A DNA stretch of 21,772 bases from Negativicutes bacterium (GTDB lineage: Bacteria; Bacillota; Negativicutes; SKW292). Below, piece after piece: positions 15,257 to 21,201 of this stretch. How positions within the stretch are numbered: position 1 is the stretch's first letter; every line of letters begins with the position of its first letter. The stretch lies in NCBI GenBank assembly GCA_026416215.1, contig JAOAFP010000001.1, positions 1 to 21,772 on the forward strand, read 5' to 3'. A program made the position numbers and the translations under genes. Below the pieces are notes generated by a model. It saw only the letters and a list, made by a program, of their open reading frames with translations. It ran no database searches and had not been told where the DNA came from.

Positions 15257-16650
15257 AACCGGCTAAGATCCTGATCTTTCACCACTGCCCCCAGTTTATC
15301 GCGGACAAACTGGGCGTCGATCACAATATTCCTGTCCTCGATGTCCGGCGCGGCAAAGGCAATGTCCTCCACCAGCTTTTCCAGGATGGTGTGCAGCCGG
15401 CGGGCACCGATATTTTCCGTTTCGGCATTCACCCGGCAGGCAATAGCGGCGATTTCACCAATCGCCGAAACATCAAAGGTCAGTTCCACCTGCTCAGTGG
15501 CCAGCATAGCCTGGTATTGCTTAATCAGGGCGTTGGCCGGATCGGTCAGAATATGGCGAAAATCCTCCTCAGTAAGACTGTTCAGCTCGACCCTGATCGG
15601 GAACCTTCCCTGCAGTTCCGGGATCAGATCAGACGGCTTGGACATGTGAAAGGCACCGGCGGCGATGAACAGCATCTGATCCGTTTTGACCGGTCCGTAT
15701 TTGGTGACCACCGTCGATCCTTCGACAATCGGCAGAATGTCCCGCTGCACTCCCTCGCGCGACACGTCCGGCCCGTGACTTCTGCCGCGGCCGGCAATTT
15801 TGTCGATCTCATCGAGAAAGATAATCCCGTCCGTTTCAGCCATCCTGACCGCCGTCGACACGATTTCCTCCATGTCGATCAGCTTCTGCGATTCTTCCTG
15901 GGTAAAGATCTTGCGGGCGTTCCTCACCGTCACCAGTCGGTTTTTCGGCTTTTTCGGCATCAGTCCCCCCAGCATCTCCTGAAGATTGATCCCCATTTCC
16001 TCCATGTTGCCGCCCGTGATGATACCGGCCACTGGCAGGGCCGACTCCTCGACGGTTATTTCTATCTGGTCATCCTCCAACTTGCCGTCGCGCAAACGCT
16101 GCCGCCAGCGTTGCCGCAAAGCCTGATAGTCTTCGTCAGCAGCCGCCGGCTGGTTGTTTTCGCTGCCACCGCCGGCCTCTTCACGGTTGCCGCCAAACAG
16201 CATATCCAGCGGATTTTTCACCGCACTTCGCCGGCTGCGCGGCTTGCAATAGCAGTCAATAATCCTCTCCTCAGCCAGTTCCCGGGCTTTTTCCTCCACC
16301 TCAGCCATTTTTCTCTGCTTGACTATCCGCACCGAGGTTTCCACCAGTTCCCGGACCATCGACTCAACATCGCGGCCAACGTAACCCACCTCGGTAAACT
16401 TGGTGGCTTCAACCTTTACGAACGGAGCATCGACCAGCCTGGCCAGCCGCCGGGCAATTTCCGTTTTGCCCACCCCGGTCGGACCGATCATCAGGATATT
16501 TTTAGGTATTACCTCCTCGCGCAGCTTGGGGTCAAGCCGCCGGCAGCGCCAGCGGTTGCGCAGGGCTACAGCCACCAGCTTCTTTGCCTCCCCCTGCCCG
16601 ACTATGTATTTGTCCAGTTCGGCGACAATTTGTCTGGGTGTCAAATCCAT
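15247..16650 (-). CDS. hslU: ATP-dependent protease ATPase subunit HslU (ClpY)
   Basis: HslU is the AAA+ unfoldase that feeds proteins to the HslV peptidase. The 467-residue product carries Walker A GPTGVGKT (56-63), the pore loop GYVGRD (89-94), an inserted I-domain (about 110-240), Walker B IIFLDE (276-281), the sensor and arginine-finger regions (QGRFPIRVEL; RRLHTILEKLVED), and the C-terminal tail LSRFIL that docks into and activates HslV. ATG at 16650 has GCGGAG 7-8 bases upstream, and a stronger AAGGAGG further up. The start MDLTPRQIVAELDKYIVGQ agrees with the family. The I-domain holds a Glu/Asn/Gln-rich, low-complexity patch near residues 153-175. Confidence 0.98.
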   Translation of the reverse strand: MDLTPRQIVAELDKYIVGQGEAKKLVAVALRNRWRCRRLDPKLREEVIPKNILMIGPTGVGKTEIARRLARLVDAPFVKVEATKFTEVGYVGRDVESMVRELVETSVRIVKQRKMAEVEEKARELAEERIIDCYCKPRSRRSAVKNPLDMLFGGNREEAGGGSENNQPAAADEDYQALRQRWRQRLRDGKLEDDQIEITVEESALPVAGIITGGNMEEMGINLQEMLGGLMPKKPKNRLVTVRNARKIFTQEESQKLIDMEEIVSTAVRMAETDGIIFLDEIDKIAGRGRSHGPDVSREGVQRDILPIVEGSTVVTKYGPVKTDQMLFIAAGAFHMSKPSDLIPELQGRFPIRVELNSLTEEDFRHILTDPANALIKQYQAMLATEQVELTFDVSAIGEIAAIACRVNAETENIGARRLHTILEKLVEDIAFAAPDIEDRNIVIDAQFVRDKLGAVVKDQDLSRFIL

Positions 16651-16678
16651 CGCTATTCTCCGCGTTCCTCCTTTTTGT

Positions 16679-17221
16679 TCAGTTTTCCAGCCTGATTTCC
16701 TCTATAGTTATATTATCGTTGGTGTATACGCAAATTTCAGCGGCAATCCGCAGGGACTGCTCAGCCACATCGCGGGCGCTCATATCCCGGCCGTGCCTGA
16801 GCAACGCCCGGGCGGCCGCCAGGGCATATCCCGCCCCCGAACCAATTGCCGCCACTCCCCCGTCCGGTTCAATGACCTCCCCCGTGCCGGAAATAACCAG
16901 CATTCCACTGCTATCAGCCACGATCATCATCGCCTCCAGCCGCCGCAGAACCCTGTCCATCCGCCAGTCCTTGGCCAGTTCAACGGCTGCCCGCCGCAAA
17001 TTGCCATTAAATTCCTTAAGTTTGCCCTCAAATTTTTCAAACAGAGTGAAGGCATCGGCCACCGAACCGGCGAAACCGGCTACCACCCGGTTGTCGTGCA
17101 GCCGACGGACTTTGACCGCCGTATGCTTCATTACCATCGCACCGCCAAAGGTAACCTGTCCGTCTCCGGCCACGGCCAGCCGACCGTTCCTGGCCACCGC
17201 CACTATCGTCGTCGCCTGCAT
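16679..17221 (-). CDS. hslV: ATP-dependent protease peptidase subunit HslV (ClpQ)
   Basis: HslV is the proteasome-like dodecameric peptidase of HslUV. The 180-residue product shows the family motifs TTIVAVARNGRLAVAGDGQV, KVRRLHDNRVVAGFAGSVAD, AVELAKDWRMDRVLRRLEAM and AAIGSGAGYALAAARALL. The nucleophile should be Thr4 of MQATTIVAV, aligned with the N-terminal Thr of Escherichia coli HslV, so three residues (MQA) must be removed to expose it. ATG at 17221 has AGAGGA 10 bases upstream and lies 2 bases after the xerC stop. It is followed by hslU after 28 bases, its required partner. Confidence 0.97.
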   Translation of the reverse strand: MQATTIVAVARNGRLAVAGDGQVTFGGAMVMKHTAVKVRRLHDNRVVAGFAGSVADAFTLFEKFEGKLKEFNGNLRRAAVELAKDWRMDRVLRRLEAMMIVADSSGMLVISGTGEVIEPDGGVAAIGSGAGYALAAARALLRHGRDMSARDVAEQSLRIAAEICVYTNDNITIEEIRLEN

Positions 17222-17223
17222 AA

Positions 17224-18135
17224 TCAGAATTTCCTCTGCGCCCGGGGATGGGCGTTGCGGTATACCTCCTTGAGCTTTTCCCTGGTCAGATGTGTGTAAA
17301 TCTGAGTGGTGGCAATACTGCTATGTCCAAGCAACTCCTGCACGGTGCGGATGTCCGCCCCGTTGCCCAGCATATGGGTAGCAAAGCTGTGCCGGAGACC
17401 GTGCGGGCTGAACGGCTGCCTGACCGCCAGCCGTTCAATGTAGCGGTCGAGAATCCGGTTTACGCTGCGAACAGTAAGCCGTCCACCGCGGCTATTGACA
17501 AAAACAAAGTCGTGCCCGACGCCGGCAGCGGCCATCAACGCCGGCCGGGCGCTGCGCAGATAATCGCAAACCGCCCGGATAGCCGGCCGACCCAGCGGGG
17601 CAATCCGTTCCTTGTTGCCTTTACCTAGCACCAGCAGATGCCCTTCCGTCAGGTTGACTGACGACAGGGTCAGCCCAACCAGCTCGCTGACCCGCAGCCC
17701 ACCCCCGTACAAAACCTCCAGCAGGGCCAAATCGCGCCGGCCCAGAGGGCTGCGATCGGGCAGGGCCAGCAGTGCCGCCACCTCCTCATACGGGAGGAAC
17801 TTCGGCAACCGCCGCTCCTTTTTCGGCGTGTGGACCGAGACGAACCGGTTGGTTATCTCCCCTCCCTCGCGGCAAACAAACCGCCCGAATGACCGCAGGG
17901 CGGCGATTTTTCTCGCCATGCTGGCCCGTTTCAGCCCCCGCCGCTTAAGTTCGCCGATAAAGGCACGCAGAGCGGTAAGACTGGGACGCAGTGGATCGAT
18001 GTCTTGCAGGCCGGCGTACCGCCGCCAGTCCGCCCAGTCGCGCCGGTACGCTGCCAGCGTGTGATCGGAGGCATTGCGCTCAACTTTAAGATAACGCACA
18101 AAATCGTCAAACCACTTGTCAGGATCGGCCGTCAC
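17224..18135 (-). CDS. xerC: Tyrosine recombinase XerC (CodV)
   Basis: XerC resolves chromosome dimers at the dif site together with a XerD partner. The 303-residue product has the N-terminal SAM-like core-binding domain (about 5-90) and the C-terminal catalytic domain with the full active-site set. These residues are Arg148 (GGLRVSEL), Lys172 (LGKGNKERI), His245 and Arg248 (HGLRHSFATH), His271 (LGHSSIATTQ) and the nucleophile Tyr280 (QIYTHL). GTG at 18135 has AGGAG 7 bases upstream. Although it looks like an integrase, its place at the head of hslVU-codY identifies it as the housekeeping CodV-type recombinase and not a mobile-element gene. It is the first gene after the operon promoter. Confidence 0.97.
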   Translation of the reverse strand: MTADPDKWFDDFVRYLKVERNASDHTLAAYRRDWADWRRYAGLQDIDPLRPSLTALRAFIGELKRRGLKRASMARKIAALRSFGRFVCREGGEITNRFVSVHTPKKERRLPKFLPYEEVAALLALPDRSPLGRRDLALLEVLYGGGLRVSELVGLTLSSVNLTEGHLLVLGKGNKERIAPLGRPAIRAVCDYLRSARPALMAAAGVGHDFVFVNSRGGRLTVRSVNRILDRYIERLAVRQPFSPHGLRHSFATHMLGNGADIRTVQELLGHSSIATTQIYTHLTREKLKEVYRNAHPRAQRKF

Positions 18136-18173
18136 CCATACGCTCCTGTCGTCAACTTATACTACCTGATGCT

Positions 18174-18190
18174 AACAGTATATCACTGTT
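18174..18190. promoter_or_regulatory. Inverted repeat over the -10/spacer of the xerC operon promoter
   Basis: AACAGT (18174-18179), 5 bases, ACTGTT (18185-18190) is a perfect 6-bp inverted repeat covering the -10 and the adjoining spacer. The form fits an operator for a dimeric repressor, but the binding protein cannot be named from the sequence. Confidence 0.4.
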
Positions 18191-18205
18191 TTAATTGTCT
18201 GACAA
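18177..18205 (-). promoter_or_regulatory. Main sigma-A promoter of xerC-hslVU-codY-flagellar operon
   Basis: On the minus strand TTGTCA (18205-18200) is followed by 17 bases and TATACT (18182-18177). Initiation would be near 18170, leaving a leader of about 35 bases before the xerC GTG. The sequence above the -35 is extremely AT-rich, like an UP element, against a GC-rich background. No comparable promoter was seen between here and fliK, so it may drive genes over more than 12 kb. Confidence 0.8.
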
Positions 18206-18207
18206 TA
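18193..18207 (-). promoter_or_regulatory. Candidate CodY box over the -35 of the codY operon promoter
   Basis: The minus strand reads TATTGTCAGACAATT, 12 of 15 matches to the CodY consensus AATTTTCWGAAAATT, with a perfect 13-bp palindrome ATTGTCAGACAAT. It overlaps the -35 element, so binding should exclude RNA polymerase. As codY lies in this operon, negative autoregulation is the simplest reading. Confidence 0.55.
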
Positions 18208-18218
18208 CTATATTATTA

Positions 18219-18234
18219 AAATTATTAATAATTT
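18219..18234. promoter_or_regulatory. 16-bp perfect AT palindrome upstream of the operon promoter
   Basis: AAATTATTAATAATTT is a perfect palindrome that starts 13 bases upstream of the -35 element. It may be an UP element contact, a second operator, or simply AT-rich spacer. Confidence 0.3.
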
Positions 18235-18278
18235 GCCGAAAAATGCAAAACCATACTGTAATGAATATTCCTCAAACA

Positions 18279-18300
18279 GAAAAGCAGCGTCAAGCGCTGC
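18279..18300 (-). terminator. Terminator at the end of trmFO
   Basis: The minus strand reads GCAGCG-CTTGA-CGCTGC (18300-18284) followed by TTTTC. The trmFO stop codon lies in the hairpin loop, so the terminator is embedded in the gene end. It separates response regulator-trmFO from the xerC operon. Confidence 0.7.
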
Positions 18301-19636
18301 CCTTCACTTCCGGTGCGTCGTTAAGCTCAGTTGCCAAAAATGCAGTCAGCTCAGCCAGTGCCCGGCCGGCCACCGCTTCCCGCCGGGCTTTTCGTCCGCC
18401 GCCGGCCTCCGGCAACAGCCCGAAGTTAATGTGCATGGGCTGAAAGTTGTCTTCGCCGGCCCTGGTCAGGTAGCGCTGCAAACTGCCGTGGGCAGTGGCG
18501 GCCGGCCACACAAGCCCGGCCAGTCCCCTGGCCAGACGGGCGGCATTGATACCGGCCATCAGCCCGCTGGCCGCCGATTCAACGTAGCCCTCCACCCCGG
18601 TTATCTGGCCGGCAAACAGCAGTTGCGGACACTGCCTCAGCTGCCCGAACCGGTTCAGCAGCCGGGGAGAATTTATATACGTGTTGCGGTGCATAACCCC
18701 GTAACGGACAAATTCGGCACGCTCCAGACCGGGGATCAGGCGGAATACCCGGCGCTGCTCCGGCCAGGTCAGGTTAGTCTGAAACCCCACCATGTTGTAG
18801 AGGGTGGCAGCAGCATTGTCCTGACGCAGCTGAACCACAGCGTGGGCCAGCCGGTTACTGCCCGGCAACGGCAAACCAACCGGTTTCAGCGGGCCGAACC
18901 GCAACGTGTCGATTCCTCTGCCGGCCATGACCTCGACGGGCATGCAGCCGGTAAACACCCTGCTGTCCTCAAAGTCTTTGAGCTTGACCACTTCCGCCGT
19001 CACCAGCTCCTGCCAGAACCGCCGATACTCCTCCTCAGTAAGCGGGCAGTTTATGTACTCTCCCTCCCCGGCCCGGTAGCGCGATCCCCGCCAGGCCCTG
19101 GCCATGTCGATCGAACCTCCGTCCACCACCGGAGCAGCAGCATCAAAAAAATACAGGTATTCACCGCCGACAACTGCCTGCAGGCTGGCCGCCAGGGCCG
19201 GGGAGCACAACGGTCCGGCCGCCACCACCACCGGGCCGGCACCGATCAGCGACCGCCAGTCCCGGACCTCGACCGGCTTAACCTCGATCAGCGGGTGTTC
19301 TCTTATACGCTGGGTAACCATGGCGGAAAACTGCCGGCGGTCAACCGCCAGGGCACTGCCGGCCGGCACCCGGGTGGCATCGGCCGCACTGATAATCAGC
19401 GAGCCCTGCCGTCGCATCTCCTCCTTGAGCAAACCAACCGCATTGCCCAGCCCCTCGGCCCGCAGCGAGTTGCTACATACCAGCTCGGCCAGGTCGCCGC
19501 TGTGGTGAGCCGGGGTCATAACCGCCGGGCGCATCTCGTAGAGATCGACCGCCACTCCCCTGTTGGCCGCCTGCCAGGCCGCCTCACATCCGGCCAGCCC
19601 GCCGCCGACAACCGATACTTTTGCCAATTGTCCCAC
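18290..19636 (-). CDS. trmFO: Folate/FAD-dependent tRNA (uracil-54-C5)-methyltransferase TrmFO
   Basis: TrmFO makes 5-methyluridine at position 54 of the tRNA T-loop, using methylenetetrahydrofolate as carbon donor and FADH2 as reductant. The 448-residue product has the FAD-binding GGGLAGCEAAW (11-21), the YEMRP and PAHHSGDLAELVCSNSLR segments with conserved Cys54, and the second conserved Cys region FTGCMPVEVMAGRG. The C-terminal part, with LLFAGQITGVEGYVESAASG, completes the fold. Length is normal. GTG at 19636 was taken as the start; a TTG three codons in (19627) has a better-placed GGGTGG and is an alternative. It lies 6 bases after the response regulator gene and so is co-transcribed. 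trmFO before xerC-hslVU-codY is the Bacillus order. Confidence 0.97.
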   Translation of the reverse strand: MGQLAKVSVVGGGLAGCEAAWQAANRGVAVDLYEMRPAVMTPAHHSGDLAELVCSNSLRAEGLGNAVGLLKEEMRRQGSLIISAADATRVPAGSALAVDRRQFSAMVTQRIREHPLIEVKPVEVRDWRSLIGAGPVVVAAGPLCSPALAASLQAVVGGEYLYFFDAAAPVVDGGSIDMARAWRGSRYRAGEGEYINCPLTEEEYRRFWQELVTAEVVKLKDFEDSRVFTGCMPVEVMAGRGIDTLRFGPLKPVGLPLPGSNRLAHAVVQLRQDNAAATLYNMVGFQTNLTWPEQRRVFRLIPGLERAEFVRYGVMHRNTYINSPRLLNRFGQLRQCPQLLFAGQITGVEGYVESAASGLMAGINAARLARGLAGLVWPAATAHGSLQRYLTRAGEDNFQPMHINFGLLPEAGGGRKARREAVAGRALAELTAFLATELNDAPEVKGSA

Positions 19637-19642
19637 CCTGTT

Positions 19643-20299
19643 CTACCCGGCCCCGATCCGGATCAGTCCCCGCCTTATGCCCTCCACCACCGCCTGGGTG
19701 CGGTCCTCCACCTCCAGCTTGCGGAAAATATTGGTCAGGTGGTTCTTGACCGTCTTCTCGCTCAGGTACAGTTTGCCGGCAATCTGCAAGTTGCTCAGTC
19801 CGTCTGCCACGGCCTGCAAAACTTCCACTTCCCGCTCCGACAGCCGTTCAATGCCATCGTGCAGCCGTCCCCGCTTCCGGTCCCGATCCCTGAGTGCCGC
19901 CACCAGTTTGCCGGTCAGCTTGGGATGAATGAAGCTCTGCCCCTGATGGACACAGCGGATTGCCTGAACCAGCATGCCGGCCTCAATGTCCTTCAGCAGA
20001 TAACCGGCCGCCCCCGACTCGACCACCGCCAGCAAATCGGCCTCCTCCACCGTGAGAAAGACAAATCTGACCGCCAGCCCTTCTCCGGCCAGCTGCTGCA
20101 TAACCTGCAACCCGTTAAGCCGGGGCATATACATATCGATCAGCACCACGTCCGGCCGGTGCTGGCGGATGCATTGCAGGGCCTGCTGCCCGTCGGCCGC
20201 TTCGGCCACCACCTGGAAATCATCCTCTTCAGCGAGGATTTTCCTTATCCCCTGCCGGATAAGCATATGGTCATCAGCCAGAAGTATTTTGATTGCCAT
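19643..20299 (-). CDS. NarL/DegU-family response regulator (orphan)
   Basis: This two-component response regulator has 218 residues. The receiver domain (1-120) has acidic pocket residues Asp9 and Asp10, phospho-acceptor Asp55 (VVLIDMYMP), Thr83 and Lys103 (YLLKD). After a charged linker comes a LuxR-type helix-turn-helix (about 152-212: LSEREVEVLQAVADGLSNLQ, KTVKNHLTNIFRKLEV). All residues for phosphorylation are intact. No histidine kinase is adjacent, so its partner is elsewhere. ATG at 20299 with AGGTGG 7 bases before it is the start; upstream in-frame codons lack a ribosome site. DegU-type regulators control motility in Bacillus, and this gene lies just upstream of the flagellar supercluster, but its targets are not shown by the sequence. 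Confidence 0.95.
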   Translation of the reverse strand: MAIKILLADDHMLIRQGIRKILAEEDDFQVVAEAADGQQALQCIRQHRPDVVLIDMYMPRLNGLQVMQQLAGEGLAVRFVFLTVEEADLLAVVESGAAGYLLKDIEAGMLVQAIRCVHQGQSFIHPKLTGKLVAALRDRDRKRGRLHDGIERLSEREVEVLQAVADGLSNLQIAGKLYLSEKTVKNHLTNIFRKLEVEDRTQAVVEGIRRGLIRIGAG

Positions 20300-20333
20300 A
20301 TCGTCACCACCTGTGTCCGTCCGTTCGCTCACC

Positions 20334-20363
20334 TTGACAGCTGCAGTCCGGCGGTGCTATTAT
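20334..20363 (+). promoter_or_regulatory. Promoter of tRNA-Leu (and probably rubrerythrin)
   Basis: TTGACA (20334-20339), 18 bases, TATTAT (20358-20363). Start of transcription near 20370, about 20 bases before the tRNA. Its -10 is shared with the opposing response-regulator promoter. Confidence 0.75.
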
Positions 20364-20388
20364 ATTACGGCGCGGAAGTGGAGCGCAA
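20359..20388 (-). promoter_or_regulatory. Promoter of response regulator-trmFO, interlocked with tRNA-Leu promoter
   Basis: On the minus strand TTGCGC (20388-20383), 18 bases, TATAAT (20364-20359), a perfect -10. Transcription would start near 20352, giving a leader of about 50 bases before the response-regulator ATG. The -10 lies on the same bases as the tRNA-Leu -10, so only one polymerase can occupy the site. Confidence 0.65.
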
Positions 20389-20390
20389 TC

Positions 20391-20478
20391 GCCGAAGTGG
20401 CGGAATTGGCAGACGCACTTGACTCAAAATCAAGCGTAGCAACCCTACGTGCCGGTTCGAGTCCGGCCTTCGGCACCA
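20391..20478 (+). tRNA. tRNA-Leu (anticodon CAA)
   Basis: An 88-base class II tRNA. The acceptor stem is GCCGAAG with CTTCGGC. The anticodon stem CTTGA/TCAAG encloses loop CTCAAAA, with anticodon CAA at 20425-20427. A long variable arm (GTAG/CTAC) is typical of leucine tRNA. The T arm is GCCGG-TTCGAGT-CCGGC, and ACCA is encoded at the 3' end. It decodes UUG. Confidence 0.97.
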
Positions 20479-20486
20479 CGGGACGG

Positions 20487-20519
20487 AAAGGCTTTACCCT
20501 GCGGGAGTAGAGTCTTTTT
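20487..20519 (+). terminator. Terminator-like hairpin between tRNA-Leu and rubrerythrin
   Basis: GGCTTTACCC (20490-20499), loop TGC, GGG, a 2-base bulge and TAGAGTC (20508-20514) form a stem that includes G-U pairs. It is followed by TTTTT. Flanking AAA can pair with the first T's. Only about 14 bases separate it from the rubrerythrin ribosome site, so rubrerythrin may depend on read-through. Confidence 0.6.
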
Positions 20520-20547
20520 ATTAAATAATATTCAGGAGGTCTTTTTC

Positions 20548-21093
20548 ATGAAAAAATTCGTGTGCACCATCTGCGGTTATGCCCACAACGGCGACAGCGC
20601 CCCTGACAAGTGCCCGCAATGTGGCGCCCCGCGGGAAAAGTTCGTCGAACAGGCTGCCGGGAAGCTTAACTGGGCCGACGAACACCGCATTGGTGTAGCC
20701 GCCGGCGTTGACCCTGAAATCCTCGAGGGTCTGAAGATGAATTTTACCGGCGAGTGCACCGAAGTTGGTATGTACCTGGCTATGAGCCGTCAGGCCGACC
20801 GTGAGGGTTACCCGGAAGTGGCTGAAGCCTACCGGCGGATAGCCTTTGAAGAGGCCGACCATGCTTCCCGCTTCGCCGAGCTGCTGGGTGAGGTGGTAAC
20901 CACATCAACCAAAAAGAACCTCGAAATGCGGGTTGAGGCCGAATTCGGCGCCTGCCAGGGCAAGCTGGCTATTGCCAAAAAGGCCAAGGAGCTGGGCTTG
21001 GACGCCATCCACGACACCGTGCACGAGATGTGCAAGGACGAAGCCCGTCACGGGTCGGCCTTCAAAGGGCTGCTCGATCGCTACTTTAAATAA
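20548..21093 (+). CDS. rbr: Rubrerythrin with N-terminal rubredoxin domain (reverse rubrerythrin type)
   Basis: This is a non-haem iron peroxidase of anaerobes that reduces hydrogen peroxide to water with electrons from NAD(P)H via rubredoxin-type partners. The 181-residue product begins with a compact rubredoxin-like domain (Cys6, Cys9, Cys22, Cys25; VCTICGY and CPQCGAP), followed by a four-helix diiron domain. The expected ligands are in FTGECTE (Glu69, Glu72), EEADH (Glu102, His105), the Glu130/Glu133 region and DEARH (Glu165, His168). The domain order is the reverse of classical rubrerythrin, as in the clostridial peroxide-inducible forms. ATG at 20548 follows AGGAGGT by 7 bases. It lies 69 bases after tRNA-Leu and ends before a strong terminator. 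No separate promoter was found. Confidence 0.95.
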   Translation: MKKFVCTICGYAHNGDSAPDKCPQCGAPREKFVEQAAGKLNWADEHRIGVAAGVDPEILEGLKMNFTGECTEVGMYLAMSRQADREGYPEVAEAYRRIAFEEADHASRFAELLGEVVTTSTKKNLEMRVEAEFGACQGKLAIAKKAKELGLDAIHDTVHEMCKDEARHGSAFKGLLDRYFK

Positions 21094-21130
21094 GAAGTAA
21101 GCAGTGCCGAAGTTCGTCGTACCGCACAGC

Positions 21131-21176
21131 AAGAGGCGGTGTCCCCCGGCCGGGGGGACACCGCCTTCTCTTTTTG
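21131..21176. terminator. Strong hairpin terminator after rubrerythrin
   Basis: GGCGGTGTCCCCC (21135-21147) pairs perfectly with GGGGGACACCGCC (21153-21165) over a 5-base loop, followed by TTCTCTTTTTG on the plus strand. It lies between two convergent genes and may also slow the minus-strand aminotransferase transcript, though that side has a poor T run. Confidence 0.9.
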
Positions 21177-21201
21177 TTTGCCGGCCTTCCTGAGTTTACG
21201 T

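Noticed and set aside
15097..16695. A 532-codon open frame on the plus strand opposite hslU and codY
   Set aside because: Antisense to two highly conserved genes, with no family resemblance or ribosome site.
17224..18135. XerC as a phage or integrative-element integrase
   Set aside because: Position before hslV-hslU-codY and sequence match the housekeeping CodV/XerC. No attachment-site repeats were seen at the nearby tRNA-Leu or tRNA-Gly.
18233..20422. A 729-codon open frame on the plus strand opposite trmFO and the response regulator
   Set aside because: It is antisense to two well-identified genes and runs into tRNA-Leu. Its His/Gln/Pro/Arg-rich composition is typical of an antisense frame of GC-rich DNA.
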